Assembly: GCF_002368095.1 (NCBI RefSeq)
Contig: NZ_AP018227.1
Span: 5,233,782-5,297,781 of the forward strand
Reading direction: 5' to 3'
Source of the DNA: Calothrix parasitica NIES-267
GTDB lineage: Bacteria; Cyanobacteriota; Cyanobacteriia; Cyanobacteriales; Nostocaceae
Length of the DNA: 64,000 nucleotides
Position numbers and translations under genes: made by a program
In this document: positions 25,168 through 34,334 of the stretch, one piece after another
How the letters are laid out: each line of letters begins with the position of its first letter
How positions within the stretch are numbered: the stretch's first letter is position 1
The notes under the pieces: generated by a model
What the model saw: only the letters and a program-made list of their open reading frames with translations
Database searches by the model: none
Told to the model about the DNA's origin: nothing

Positions 25168-25914
25168 TCATTTATTTGGTGCAGATTGTTTCGGTAAAGG
25201 TTGTTTTAAACTGTCCTCAATTCCTAACAACCCTAATTCAGTTAATAAAGGTAAACTCACTTTTATATTTTGAGCAATTTCAACCAAAGATTTATCTGAG
25301 GTATTTCGAGTCAATGCAATAAATTCTCTAACTTTAGTAACAACTGGGTCGGATGGTGGAGTATAACCCTTACGAATAGCAGAAACTAAACCACGTTCAA
25401 TATCGTTAATCGTCGCTTTCCTAAAAGAACCTACTTGTAAAGTAGGCTCCCTCCTCGACGGATTTGGAGTTTGATTGGATATACTTAAGCCACTGTAAGC
25501 AGGTGAGCTATTACTATGAAGTAAGTTAAAAGTGTATAAATGAAATTTACCGTCACTAGCTCTAGTTTTTACAAATAAATTTGTAACATTCGTTGTTGTC
25601 AAATTAGGAAATTTTAAAGGCTTTATTTTACGTAGAAAAACAGTTGTGGCTTGTCCGTTATCTAAAGGTGTATCAGTAGCATAAGTAAAGTGAGTCGGGT
25701 CTGCTAGAAAAATTTGAGTAATACGTTCGTTAACTTTTGAAAAATCAATCGCAGTTGCTCGACCAGTCCAAACTTTTACATCAATAGCTTTTGAGTCTAA
25801 ACCTCTAGCTTGGTTCGCATTGACTGCTAACATAGCCGACTGAGCATAGGATGAAGTTGGAGTTGTCAGGAGTATAGTGGATATCCCAACAGAGAAGATT
25901 GTTAGTTTTTTCAT
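25168..25914 (-). CDS. VirB9/TraK-like exported component of the T4SS
   Basis: 248 residues with a signal peptide (cleavage after 'SSYA', about residue 24). The region 'AIDVKVWTGRATAIDFSKVNERITQIFLADPTHFTYAT' resembles the N-terminal domain of TraK/secretin-like outer components, and 'TTTNVTNLFVKTRASDGKFHLYTFNLLHS' resembles the VirB9 β-strand block. VirB9 forms the outer-membrane core with VirB7 and VirB10. It lies directly after the VirB10-like gene in the leftward operon. Similarity is by pattern only. Confidence 0.7.
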   Translation of the reverse strand: MKKLTIFSVGISTILLTTPTSSYAQSAMLAVNANQARGLDSKAIDVKVWTGRATAIDFSKVNERITQIFLADPTHFTYATDTPLDNGQATTVFLRKIKPLKFPNLTTTNVTNLFVKTRASDGKFHLYTFNLLHSNSSPAYSGLSISNQTPNPSRREPTLQVGSFRKATINDIERGLVSAIRKGYTPPSDPVVTKVREFIALTRNTSDKSLVEIAQNIKVSLPLLTELGLLGIEDSLKQPLPKQSAPNK

Positions 25915-25925
25915 ATCCGTTTTAA

Positions 25926-26072
25926 AAAGGAGTGGGGGAGGGGGAGAGGGGGAGAGTGGGGGAAAGGAGGGAGTTACAGAAGTAAAGAATTAGAAGGTAG
26001 AAGAATCGTTTACTGATTCATCCCCCGCTCCCCCACTCCCCCACTCCTCCCCTCCTCCTCTCCTCCTCTCTG
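25926..26072. repeat. STRR island with inverted G-rich and C-rich arms (virB9/virB10 junction)
   Basis: The G-rich arm (25926-25972) and C-rich arm (26017-26072) are complementary, with a loop of about 45 bp. The right arm runs through the stop codon of the VirB10-like gene, so its last residues (a Glu/Arg/Gly-rich tail) are encoded by the repeat. Confidence 0.85.
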
Positions 26073-27736
26073 ACTTCAAAGAAGTTACTAAAAACAACCG
26101 AAACCTTCGTCCCCGCAGGTACAACTGCAACATCGGGACGATTCATAATTTCGTTGGAAGCTTTATTCGCACGTTGACTTAATCGTTGTGACATGGGTTT
26201 GAAAAATCCTTCTACAGCTGCGGCTAAAAGATTTGGTTTTCTAGCTTTGGTGTTAAATGTCTGACTACTAAAACTATTATTAGAAATGACCGTCGAAGAT
26301 TGGCTTTGATTTTGGTTAAATACCTCCCCAGCACGACCTGCTGCTCCTAACAATCCGATTAAAATATCTTGTTGAGCGATAGCTTTACCTTTATCAGCAA
26401 TAGATTTTGCAAGTAAGGGTTTGTTCTTTTCTCCTCGAATTAAAATCGTATTTTTAGGTATTGTTTTTTGTTTAACTCTACCAGCAGAATTTTTATAAAC
26501 AACTGCAACAACACTTTGTTTAACAAGTCTATTTATTTTAGAAACTGAATGTATTTCTGTAATTAAAATAGTTCCCTTTGCTAATGCTACACGTTTATCC
26601 ATAGATAAAACGTCTTCTTGTAGTTCAACAGCAAAGCGTTCCTGATTGTTATCTTCCTCATTCCAAATTATTGGTACTAAAACAGATGCTTCTGCACTTG
26701 TTCCTATTTGAACTTGAATTGGAGAATTGGAAGCAGTAATAGTTTCTTGCTGCAAATTAGGAGGAGTTCGATTTAAAATTCCCCATTCTCCAGGTGTTTG
26801 ATTCTCATAAGACTTTCTGTTTAAATTATTACTGCCATTGGTTGTTACCGTTGACATAGTAGATGTTTGGGGTTCTTTCACTCTATTGGAAGCGTTAGCA
26901 AAAATCACTTCAGATGAATTACTTTCGGTATTTGCAGCGGGATAATTGCTTTTTGATTCAGATTTATCTGGTAACGATTGTGCTTGTTCAAATGTTTGAT
27001 TATCTTGTGTCCAATTTTTGTTACTCAGTGATATTGTTTGTTGTCCCAAAGTTGCAAGTTGATTCCAACGCTCGAATGGGTCAACTTTTTCAATTGTCCT
27101 TGGTGCCACAGAAGGACTAACAACTGTATTCTTTGGTTGTATCTTGTCTGGCACTGTTTCTCTAATAATTTTCGGTGGGGATGGCACTTTTTCTCTAATA
27201 ATTCTCGGTGGTGATGGTACTGTTTCTCGAATGATTCTTGGTGGTGATGGGACTTTTTCTCGGATGATTCTGGGTTTACTTCGTTTTGGTTTGCGTGCTG
27301 TTCTCACGGGTTTACTAGGCTTTGGTTTTGGTGGTGGTACTTCTTTTTCTGGTTGTTCAAGATTCCGACTGGCTTGGTTCCGTAGCGCTAATTCAGCTTT
27401 AAGGCGTGCTGCTTCATCATTTTCCTGATTAAAAACTTTTGATGTTGGCTTTGGTGTCGGAGCTTTTACAACTGGTTTAGGAGAGAAGAAAATTGACCAA
27501 ATCGTCCAGCCAAAACCCATAACACCTCCGACTACCGCAGACGCGATCGCAAACCTAATTAAAGGATTTTCGCTTCCCGATTGCGGTTCTGCTTGTTCGT
27601 TATCTTGCTCAATTAAAAATTCCTGGTCAATCAAAGCAGCTTGTTCGGGCTGATATCCCGATATTTCCAGTTCCTCTTCAGGAGTTAATTCATCATCAAC
27701 AAGTGAAGAATGATGGTTTTCTTGATTAGTGTTCAT
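26018..27736 (-). CDS. VirB10/TrbI-like T4SS protein
   Basis: 572 residues. A single membrane helix near 62-84 ('FAIASAVVGGVMGFGWTIWSIFF') is followed by a long Pro/Lys-rich segment with four 'PSPPRIIRE(K/T)V' repeats (~155-205), typical of the VirB10 periplasm-spanning linker. The C-terminal ~220 residues contain the β-barrel-like part ('VLVPIIWNEEDNNQERFAVELQEDVLSMDKRVALAKGTILITEI'). VirB10 links inner and outer membranes and senses ATP energy. The extreme C-terminus ('EERRRGGVGEWGSGG') is made of STRR sequence and is probably a late addition. Confidence 0.85.
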   Translation of the reverse strand: MNTNQENHHSSLVDDELTPEEELEISGYQPEQAALIDQEFLIEQDNEQAEPQSGSENPLIRFAIASAVVGGVMGFGWTIWSIFFSPKPVVKAPTPKPTSKVFNQENDEAARLKAELALRNQASRNLEQPEKEVPPPKPKPSKPVRTARKPKRSKPRIIREKVPSPPRIIRETVPSPPRIIREKVPSPPKIIRETVPDKIQPKNTVVSPSVAPRTIEKVDPFERWNQLATLGQQTISLSNKNWTQDNQTFEQAQSLPDKSESKSNYPAANTESNSSEVIFANASNRVKEPQTSTMSTVTTNGSNNLNRKSYENQTPGEWGILNRTPPNLQQETITASNSPIQVQIGTSAEASVLVPIIWNEEDNNQERFAVELQEDVLSMDKRVALAKGTILITEIHSVSKINRLVKQSVVAVVYKNSAGRVKQKTIPKNTILIRGEKNKPLLAKSIADKGKAIAQQDILIGLLGAAGRAGEVFNQNQSQSSTVISNNSFSSQTFNTKARKPNLLAAAVEGFFKPMSQRLSQRANKASNEIMNRPDVAVVPAGTKVSVVFSNFFEVREEERRRGGVGEWGSGG

Positions 27737-27792
27737 ATAAAATTACTATTTAATAGTTTTAAAAAGCAGAAAGAATTAAAAAATACATAAAT

Positions 27793-27872
27793 TCCTCCCT
27801 CCCTCACTCTCTCCCTCTCTCACTCCCTCACTCCATCATTCCCCCACTCCCCCCCTCTCCCCCTCCTCTTTT
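27793..27872. repeat. C-rich STRR tract at virB8-like 3' end
   Basis: About 80 bp of CTCCCTC, CTCCATC and CCCCCACTCC units. It crosses the stop codon of the VirB8-like gene and encodes its final Gly-rich residues (GKRGGGEGGSGGMME). Confidence 0.85.
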
Positions 27873-28598
27873 CCCCGTAAACTCAGAAATCTTAGTAATC
27901 TCCAAACCCGCACTTCTTATCTCGTATAATTGCTGCTCTAATGCCGAATTATCATTTGATTGTGGAGAAGGAATATCTACCGCTTTTAATCTAAAAGTAC
28001 GATTGAAATTGATTTCTTCATCAGCACCACCAGGTAAGTTTACTAACACCCTTGTTGCCACCATATTTACTTCCCATTCACCCATTTTTACCTGTCTGGG
28101 AGCAGATAAATAAGAAATAATTATTTTTGAACGAACTTGACCGTTGAATACGCGAGCAGGTGTAATAGAAGCAAGTTCTTTTAATACAGCATTACGAAAT
28201 CCTTGTTTACCTGATTGAATTAAAAACGAAGCAATATAAGCATTTGTGGTAACACGTTTACCTTTACCTAAATTTCTTCCTTTATCTAATTCTTTTGTTC
28301 CAGGAATAACACCATCCCAATTAAAAGTTAAATTCGCCCACTGTCTTACAGTATTTTTGATTACTTCTGGATGACGATATAAATAATGTTGTTCAGAAAT
28401 AACTAAAGCGCGACCATTAACTAATTGTACAAATGTTGTTTTTCTGGCTGCAAGTTGATTTACTTTAAAACTTAGAAATAAGAGAAATAAAAAACTTATC
28501 AAGCTAAATGTTGTTAGCCCAATGAAACATAAGGGAAGTATATCTTTAGAGTCTAATAATAATTTAGGTCGTCGAACTTGCCTTAAACTTTTCAACAT
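27828..28598 (-). CDS. VirB8/TraE-like T4SS protein
   Basis: 256 residues. One N-terminal membrane helix (about 21-48) is followed by a periplasmic domain starting 'AARKTTFVQLVNGRALVISEQHYLYRHPEVIKNTVRQWANLTFNW', matching the TraE/VirB8 layout in which an NTF2-like domain nucleates the channel. The start ATG follows the stop of the VirB6-like gene by only 2 nt, with GGAAGG as ribosome site inside that gene's end. The C-terminal Gly-rich tail comes from STRR. Assignment rests on topology, size and gene order. Confidence 0.7.
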   Translation of the reverse strand: MLKSLRQVRRPKLLLDSKDILPLCFIGLTTFSLISFLFLLFLSFKVNQLAARKTTFVQLVNGRALVISEQHYLYRHPEVIKNTVRQWANLTFNWDGVIPGTKELDKGRNLGKGKRVTTNAYIASFLIQSGKQGFRNAVLKELASITPARVFNGQVRSKIIISYLSAPRQVKMGEWEVNMVATRVLVNLPGGADEEINFNRTFRLKAVDIPSPQSNDNSALEQQLYEIRSAGLEITKISEFTGKRGGGEGGSGGMME

Positions 28599-28600
28599 TT

Positions 28601-29743
28601 TTACACCTTCCCTACAAAGCCAGTAGCTACGGCAACCACACCATCAAAAGCAGCATTTACAAGTGCTGGAACTCTACTATTAATACCCGTATAAAGTGCG
28701 ATTCCTCCACCACCTGCTATCAAAAGTGCAAGTGCAGGAGCAAAGATACTAATAAATGCTAAAAAAGCCAAATCGGAAACGCTTTGTGCCCCAGCAGACA
28801 CAATTACAGTTGCAGCCAAACCAACTACAATGTTATAGCCCAACTGCACTCCAAACAAAGATATAAAACCGCTAGCCCAAGCCCATATTGGTTTTGACCC
28901 TAAAGGTAATAAACTTAATCCCAAAGCAATTGGTGCGAATGTAGCAGTCATCATTAATGCAGCTTCTAAAATATTGACAAAAGCCCATTGAAGAGCATAC
29001 AGAAAAGTAACTAATATTAAGGAAATAGAAGCATTAAAAACCGTCCCAGGATTCTGTACAAAATCTTTCAATTCTGCAACAGCTTGTCGTGCTTGTTCTA
29101 ATGGTGCATTGTTTTGTTGTTCTGCTGTTTCAAGAATTTCTTCTACAATTGGTCTTTTTTCTTGGAGACAATCTGTAAGAGGTTTACCAGTTTTCCCCTG
29201 ACATTCAGCATAAATTGTAGACACTTGGGTTTTGACATTCTGGGTTAAGGTAACGTTAGATATTGCACTTTTAAAAGTTGTATCTGCTAGCTGAATATCA
29301 AGAACGCTGACAACTTGTTGATGACCAATATTTCTAATAATAAGCACGGTTTGGGAAAGTAAGTAACCGTTACTTCCTAGAAAAAGAGCAATAATCAAAG
29401 GATAGATAACAGATGCAGCTAATTCCGACCATAAAAACCGCTTTTCTTGATAATCAGCAGCCATTTTTATGGCAAGAATAATAATACTTAATGCTGCTAA
29501 TGTCGTACCTAAATTACATAAACCAGCCCACAATGCTCCAGACGGGTTAACTACGTCTCCCCAAACTTGATTCCAAGATTCAACTGTTCTTTGACTAAGT
29601 TCAATACTGCTTCTGACTAAGCCAATTCCAACAGCCGAATCGGAATAATTATCGGCTTGGGAGAGGAGGGGAGGAGGGGGAGAGTGGGGGAGTGGGGGAA
29701 AGGAATAATTAAGAATTATAGGGTATTTTTGTACTATACTCAT
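28601..29743 (-). CDS. VirB6/TrbL-like polytopic membrane protein
   Basis: 380 residues with six or more hydrophobic helices (e.g. 'AGLCNLGTTLAALSIIILAIKMA', 'AASVIYPLIIALFLGSNGYLL', 'ALQWAFVNILEAALMMTATFAPIALGLSLL', 'LAFLAFISIFAPALALLIAGGGGIALY'). This is the VirB6/TrbL inner-membrane channel type. The first ~30 residues ('FPPLPHSPPPPLLSQ') are encoded by an STRR arm, so the ORF start at 29743 may not be the original start. It is directly upstream of the VirB8-like gene and next to the S23 insertion. Confidence 0.75.
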   Translation of the reverse strand: MSIVQKYPIILNYSFPPLPHSPPPPLLSQADNYSDSAVGIGLVRSSIELSQRTVESWNQVWGDVVNPSGALWAGLCNLGTTLAALSIIILAIKMAADYQEKRFLWSELAASVIYPLIIALFLGSNGYLLSQTVLIIRNIGHQQVVSVLDIQLADTTFKSAISNVTLTQNVKTQVSTIYAECQGKTGKPLTDCLQEKRPIVEEILETAEQQNNAPLEQARQAVAELKDFVQNPGTVFNASISLILVTFLYALQWAFVNILEAALMMTATFAPIALGLSLLPLGSKPIWAWASGFISLFGVQLGYNIVVGLAATVIVSAGAQSVSDLAFLAFISIFAPALALLIAGGGGIALYTGINSRVPALVNAAFDGVVAVATGFVGKV

Positions 29744-30210
29744 GGTGATTGCAGTTTTAATAAAGTGAGATATGACTAGAGAATCATTTAAAAACCATAA
29801 AGATTTAGAAGTTTATAAAATGTCTTTTGAGTCAGCAATGTTAATCTTTGAGTTATCTAAAAAATTCCCAGTAGAAGAAAGATATTCGTTAACAGACCAA
29901 ATACGCCGCTCCTCTCGCTCAGTTTGTGCGAATTTAGCGGAAGCATGGCGTAAACGTAGATATGAGGGAGCATTTATTGCAAAACTTAGTGACTCGGAAG
30001 CAGAAGCAGCAGAGACTCAAACTTGGATTGAATTTGCGGTGCAATGTAAATATTTAGATGTTGAAGTAGGAAGAGATATTTATCGGAAATATAACTCTAT
30101 TCTTGGGATGCTTGTTACCATGATTAACAATTCTGAAAAATGGATAGTTAACACCAAAAAAACTAAATAATTCTTTCCCCCACTCCCCCACTCTCCCCCT
30201 CCCCCACTCC
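29659..30210. mobile_element. S23 gene flanked by inverted STRR arms (IVS-like unit)
   Basis: The left arm (29659-29709; GTGGGGGAGTGGGGGAAAG then GAATAATT) is the reverse complement of the right arm (30167-30210; AATAATTC, TTTCCCCCAC, TCCCCCACTC). Between them is one complete four-helix-bundle gene in the opposite orientation to the T4SS operon. The arrangement resembles intervening sequences of bacterial 23S rRNA genes, where an S23 ORF sits in a long hairpin. Mobility itself is an inference. Confidence 0.6.
29772..30170 (+). CDS. Four-helix bundle (S23/IVP family) protein
   Basis: 132 residues with the family signature: 'FKNHKDLEVYKMSFESAMLIFELSKKFPVEERYSLTDQIRRSSRSVCANLAEAWRKRRYEGAFIAKLSDSEAEAAETQTWIEFA'. 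Members are encoded in 23S rRNA intervening sequences and scattered in cyanobacterial genomes; the fold is shared with the Avd accessory protein of diversity-generating retroelements. No reverse transcriptase lies in this window. The gene interrupts the virB5-virB6 neighbourhood on the opposite strand, between inverted STRR arms. Its role is probably nucleic-acid binding, and it may help spread the repeat unit (speculation). Confidence 0.9.
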   Translation: MTRESFKNHKDLEVYKMSFESAMLIFELSKKFPVEERYSLTDQIRRSSRSVCANLAEAWRKRRYEGAFIAKLSDSEAEAAETQTWIEFAVQCKYLDVEVGRDIYRKYNSILGMLVTMINNSEKWIVNTKKTK

Positions 30211-30211
30211 T

Positions 30212-31138
30212 CTATTCTCTTCCCAGAACAGCACCTCCCGGCATCATCAACAGAGAACCTTGAGATACAGCACGATTCCCGGTGGCGATCGCACTTTGTC
30301 TTTCTCTAGTATTTGCAGCATTTAGTTCTGTAGCTGCTTGAGCAGTTAAAGTTAATCCCAAAGCATTATCTTGTCGCGCTTGATTCGCTTCTTTTAAGAG
30401 TAAATTGGAAATAGTCGTATTACTTTTTAGCTGCTGGGAAATGTTCTGAAGAATTTGCTGCGAAGTATCGGTATTTTGAGAATCATCTGACATTTGAGTC
30501 GATTCAATTTCAGAATTTGCGCTTAATTCAAGAGTTTCAAAAGATTGTTGTTGAGCATTCTTAGAAAGAGTTTTACTCTGTGAGACTTCAACTGCTCCAA
30601 CTCTTTGACTTTGATTAGCTAAATCCTGGCGAATCGCATATGAATTGGGAAGGTTGTTTTCTAATTTGTTAGATGTAACTCCATCTTGTGGGAGCGAACC
30701 TTTCATGATTTCGCTGACGACTTGACCTAAATCGGGGATATCAACCGAACCGATTGAATTTTGAACGAGCTGCTTGATGTTACCGAAAAAATCACCGCGA
30801 ACAAAAGAACGTACATCATTGATAAAACCTTGAATTTCATTTGATGAATTTTCATTAAATGTTGAGCGTTCCGTTTGGGTCACTCTTCCATTTTGTGATT
30901 GGTTTGAAGTTGCTGCAAGCGACGAATTGATTGTAATTAAATTCAAACCTGCAACTGTTATTCCAATGATTGAAATACTTCTAATAAGAAGGTAGAAGCG
31001 AGAGAGTGCAAAACTATCTGAATTGGTTCTTTTATTTGTAGCTTCTGCCTTCTGTCTCCTACCCTCTCTACTCTTACCTGGAAATCTACGTATTCGTTGG
31101 CGTTTCCTTGTCTTCACCTTTATCTTTTTCTGATACAT
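30212..31138 (-). CDS. VirB5/TrbJ-like exported T4SS protein
   Basis: About 308 residues from the ATG at 31138, chosen because GGAGAAGG lies 5 nt upstream; the open frame extends to 31195 without a better site. A basic N-terminus leads into a signal anchor ('FYLLIRSISIIGITVAGLNLITINSSLAA'). The mature part is helical and Gln/Asn/Ser-rich ('QQILQNISQQLKSNTTISNLLLKEANQARQDNALGLTLTAQAATELNAAN…RQSAI'), like VirB5/TrbJ minor pilus proteins. It overlaps the virB4-like 3' end by about 53 nt. The basic segment before the anchor ('SREGRRQKAEATNKR') is encoded by STRR. Confidence 0.65.
   Translation of the reverse strand: MYQKKIKVKTRKRQRIRRFPGKSREGRRQKAEATNKRTNSDSFALSRFYLLIRSISIIGITVAGLNLITINSSLAATSNQSQNGRVTQTERSTFNENSSNEIQGFINDVRSFVRGDFFGNIKQLVQNSIGSVDIPDLGQVVSEIMKGSLPQDGVTSNKLENNLPNSYAIRQDLANQSQRVGAVEVSQSKTLSKNAQQQSFETLELSANSEIESTQMSDDSQNTDTSQQILQNISQQLKSNTTISNLLLKEANQARQDNALGLTLTAQAATELNAANTRERQSAIATGNRAVSQGSLLMMPGGAVLGRE
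30987..31070. repeat. STRR island inside the virB5-like coding region
   Basis: AGAAGGTAGAAG-type units at 30987-31006 face complementary CTTCTGCCTTCTG-type units at 31040-31070, with a ~33-bp loop. The frame of the VirB5-like gene stays open through both arms. Confidence 0.7.
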
Positions 31139-33959
31139 TTTTACCTTCTCCATTGATATGTGATAAAGCTCTGTTTTGTTTAATAGATGAAACATAAACC
31201 CTGGTAAATTCAGCTAACCCCTGTAATTGTCCTTTAGTGGTATTAGGGTATTGAGACAAAATTGTTCGACGAGTACTGCGTTCTTCTTGATTGGTCGCTA
31301 TAGCTGCTAAAGCCATTTCTCCCGGATAAAATCTGGTTTGCCAAAAGCGTCCTCCTTTCTCGATTAACCAGCAAGAATACAAATCGGAACGACGAGGAAA
31401 GAATGATTCTGAAGCATTATGAGCAATGATTTCAACCGGATATGATAAGTACTTCTCAAATGAAGCAACAGCATTTGAAGTAATACATCCAGTTATTCTG
31501 TAGCTGATATTCTGCATAATCATCGCCGCTGCTACCGATTGACAAATTGTATCTGGGTCTTGGCTGGATAAAACGATACTTAATCCATCCTTCCTTGCTG
31601 TAGCGCAAAGTTCTCCCACCATTGCGCTAAAACCATCTTTACGGAACAATACAGAAAGTTCATCGCCAATAAAAAGGCTTTTGAGATGGGAAAGCGCTAC
31701 CCTCAAACACGCAGCCTTTGCAGCAACAGCCATTGTGTAAGAATCTTGGTCGTTACTCAAGCCCGTTAAAGCATAAAATTTAACCATTGGTTCTGGTGAA
31801 AAACTGCTAGGTTTACCTATAGCTGTACCCAAAGGACTTACCAACAGTGCGGCAATTTGGCTGGTAATTTGGTTGATTGCTTGATGGTCAATGGCTTCTG
31901 GTTTTTGAATATTTAGTCGTGCAATGGAACAGAATCTTGAAAAATCCTTTAATGTTGGTATATCCTGCCATTCAGATGATTTCCAGCCTTTGGAGAATGC
32001 CAAATTATAGCGTTCGATAATATCGGGGTCGCTTAAAAATACATCCAGTGCTTGCATCAAGATTGCATCTACTCGTTGTGCTAGATGGGGAGCATCTAAG
32101 CGTCCCATAACGATGACACTCAAAGCATTGCGTATAAAAGAACGCCACGATTTCATCCGCGAAGCTCGTTCTTCTGCATTAAAGTTCCGTAAATCTGGAG
32201 GTTCCATTAGGTTATTAGAAGCACGGGATAAATCAAAGTAAGCTCCAGCATCCCCCAATAACTCAATTGCTGTTTTAAAGGAACTTTCCCCATCGGCTGC
32301 GGGGATATCCATTCCTACCACTGGTATTCCTTGGGATAAAGCATCGAGCATAAATCGCCACAGCAATACTGATTTACCAGAACCAGTTTTACCCGTGATT
32401 AGTGCGTGTTGGGTATGAGTAAACAAATCTACGCAAACAGCTTTACCACCTCGATTAGTGAGAAATTCTACACCCTGATTGTCAAGTATTTTAGGTAGAG
32501 TCAGCGGTAAAATTCCGGCGATGGTTTCACTTTCTAGAACTAATCGTCGTTCGCTGAGAATCGAACTCGAATGTAAGATTCTTCGCCAAGTTATTGGTAA
32601 AGTTTCCAGCCAAATTTGAGATGCAATGTTTCTTTCTCGGACTACTTTAGCAGTACCGAAACTGTTGCAGAGCAAGTTACAAGCAAGGTCTAAGCTTTCT
32701 GCATTCTCGCGGTACACCAAGAACACCACCGCACAATTAAGAGGAACAGCACCTTTATATAGTTTCTTCTGTGCATCAAAACTTTCCTCCTGCTTAATTT
32801 CAGCACCCACATCTCTACCAGTTCCTTTAAATAAAGCTCGTTCTCTAGCGGCTTTAGTTTGTTTAGCTTGACGGTGTAAATTATCTTGGGTTAGATATCG
32901 GTTCGCTGCTGAAATTTCTACCCAAGCTTCGGTATCTCGGACGTGGTTTTCGCTCAGAACTTTCCACATCCAGGAAATTTGTTCTTTCGCATCAATCCAC
33001 GCAATAACAGTATCAGTCATCGTCAAGACACCACAAACTTTATCCTTCACATAAACGCGGTTAGTACATTGACGGTGTTCCGGACAAGAACTTCTACCTT
33101 TTTCTCCAGAAATTAAAATAGTTGTCGAGTGTTTAATAGAATTTTGGGTTTCCGTTAATTTAATACCGCTATCTTTATCTTCTGCAATTACTAAAAGCTG
33201 AGGAATTGGCGGTGCTTCGTATTTATTAAATCTTCTCCACAACCACGACCATAATTGTGTATCGCTAAGGGGAGAAATTTCCAATCCAGCTTTGGTATTA
33301 AGCAGCATTTCCCACTGAATAAATCCTTGGGTATATGCTTTCATCAATAAGACATTGAAAAGCTGTTCTTGCCTTTGGGATATCCGTCCGGTAACGTTAT
33401 CCAAGAAAAAACGTCCTGCTTTACCCGAATAGTATATTAGTTTAGACAAAGGGTCATTTTTATTATCTCCAAATCCACTTGCAGTCCAAGTACAGAATAC
33501 AATTTGTTGCCAAGTTGACCTTGCTCCTCTACGATTTAATTCTTGTACTCTTGCTTGTTCGTTGCGAGTTAATATAGCTGGTAGTTTTAACGAACAGTTT
33601 TGAGCAAGATTATTAAGATGTTCTTGTCTTTGGGAGTCATCCGAATAACGTCCTAGAAGAAAAGTACATTTTTCTCCTGGGAGAATAGATTTCATTGCTT
33701 CGGAAATAGAAGCTGATATCGATGTTATTTCTTCTGGGTACAATTGGTTGTGAACACCTTTGATTTGGAACGCGAAAACAACTTGAAATTGGTTTTCATC
33801 CTTGATATCACCTTGGTTGAGTAAAAATGCTCCTACTTTGCGGTTGTCCCTTTCAATGCGAGCCATACAGCAGAGGTCTAATTCGTTTTCAAAGGGAATG
33901 TACTGTGACTTCTCATTATTTTGGTCAATAGAATTTATCGTTTGAATATGAGTTTTCAT
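31086..33959 (-). CDS. virB4: VirB4/TraC-type T4SS ATPase
   Basis: 957 residues. The C-terminal HerA/FtsK-like ATPase shows Walker A 'ITGKTGSGKS' (521-530) and, near 755, 'LKSLFIGDELSVLF' (Walker B region), followed by 'ATARKDGLSIVLSSQDPDTICQSVAAAMIMQNISYRI'. The large N-terminal domain is characteristic of VirB4. The protein is the universal motor of conjugative type IV secretion and powers pilus assembly and transfer. Its start overlaps the upstream VirB3-like gene (TAATG). The insertion of Cys-containing segments near 290-310 is unusual but I cannot interpret it. The small, divergent neighbours fit the MPF_C (cyanobacterial) class. Confidence 0.92.
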   Translation of the reverse strand: MKTHIQTINSIDQNNEKSQYIPFENELDLCCMARIERDNRKVGAFLLNQGDIKDENQFQVVFAFQIKGVHNQLYPEEITSISASISEAMKSILPGEKCTFLLGRYSDDSQRQEHLNNLAQNCSLKLPAILTRNEQARVQELNRRGARSTWQQIVFCTWTASGFGDNKNDPLSKLIYYSGKAGRFFLDNVTGRISQRQEQLFNVLLMKAYTQGFIQWEMLLNTKAGLEISPLSDTQLWSWLWRRFNKYEAPPIPQLLVIAEDKDSGIKLTETQNSIKHSTTILISGEKGRSSCPEHRQCTNRVYVKDKVCGVLTMTDTVIAWIDAKEQISWMWKVLSENHVRDTEAWVEISAANRYLTQDNLHRQAKQTKAARERALFKGTGRDVGAEIKQEESFDAQKKLYKGAVPLNCAVVFLVYRENAESLDLACNLLCNSFGTAKVVRERNIASQIWLETLPITWRRILHSSSILSERRLVLESETIAGILPLTLPKILDNQGVEFLTNRGGKAVCVDLFTHTQHALITGKTGSGKSVLLWRFMLDALSQGIPVVGMDIPAADGESSFKTAIELLGDAGAYFDLSRASNNLMEPPDLRNFNAEERASRMKSWRSFIRNALSVIVMGRLDAPHLAQRVDAILMQALDVFLSDPDIIERYNLAFSKGWKSSEWQDIPTLKDFSRFCSIARLNIQKPEAIDHQAINQITSQIAALLVSPLGTAIGKPSSFSPEPMVKFYALTGLSNDQDSYTMAVAAKAACLRVALSHLKSLFIGDELSVLFRKDGFSAMVGELCATARKDGLSIVLSSQDPDTICQSVAAAMIMQNISYRITGCITSNAVASFEKYLSYPVEIIAHNASESFFPRRSDLYSCWLIEKGGRFWQTRFYPGEMALAAIATNQEERSTRRTILSQYPNTTKGQLQGLAEFTRVYVSSIKQNRALSHINGEGKNVSEKDKGEDKETPTNT

Positions 33960-34297
33960 TACCGTTTCTGCTTCTTTAGTTGCTTTCTGATATTCCTAGA
34001 AAGTAAAGGAGATATATAAATTGCACCACCGATAATCCAGTTGCTACCTTTGGGTTTACGAAAAAGATTAATGTATTTATCGGGGTCTTTTCCTGTCACG
34101 AACCACCAACTTAGAATTAACCAAAAACTGATAACAGCGACCTTTGGTATTCCCCAACTAAGTAATCCATCAAAAATAAAATAAGTTATGGTAATAATCG
34201 CGAACCAAGGTAGAATTTGATTCGCTGGAATTGGACCGAAACCTGCTTGTTTACCTAATATCTTATTTACTTTAATCGGCTCTTTTTCCCAATCCAT
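33959..34297 (-). CDS. VirB3/TraL-like small membrane protein
   Basis: 112 residues from the ATG at 34297, preferred because GGAAGG precedes it; the open frame continues to 34444 only through STRR sequence (Pro/Ser-rich). Two membrane helices ('ILPWFAIITITYFIFDGLLSW', 'VAVISFWLILSWWFVTG') and a basic tail match VirB3/TraL, which assembles with VirB4. It overlaps virB4 by 1-2 nt (TAATG), the usual virB3-virB4 arrangement. Confidence 0.7.
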   Translation of the reverse strand: MDWEKEPIKVNKILGKQAGFGPIPANQILPWFAIITITYFIFDGLLSWGIPKVAVISFWLILSWWFVTGKDPDKYINLFRKPKGSNWIIGGAIYISPLLSRNIRKQLKKQKR

Positions 34298-34334
34298 TAC
34301 TCCCTTCCCGCGCTTACGATTACCTTTCATGTTT

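Noticed and set aside
29772-30170. Avd-like accessory protein of a diversity-generating retroelement
   Set aside because: No reverse transcriptase, template repeat or variable repeat was found; the protein fits the general S23/four-helix-bundle family.
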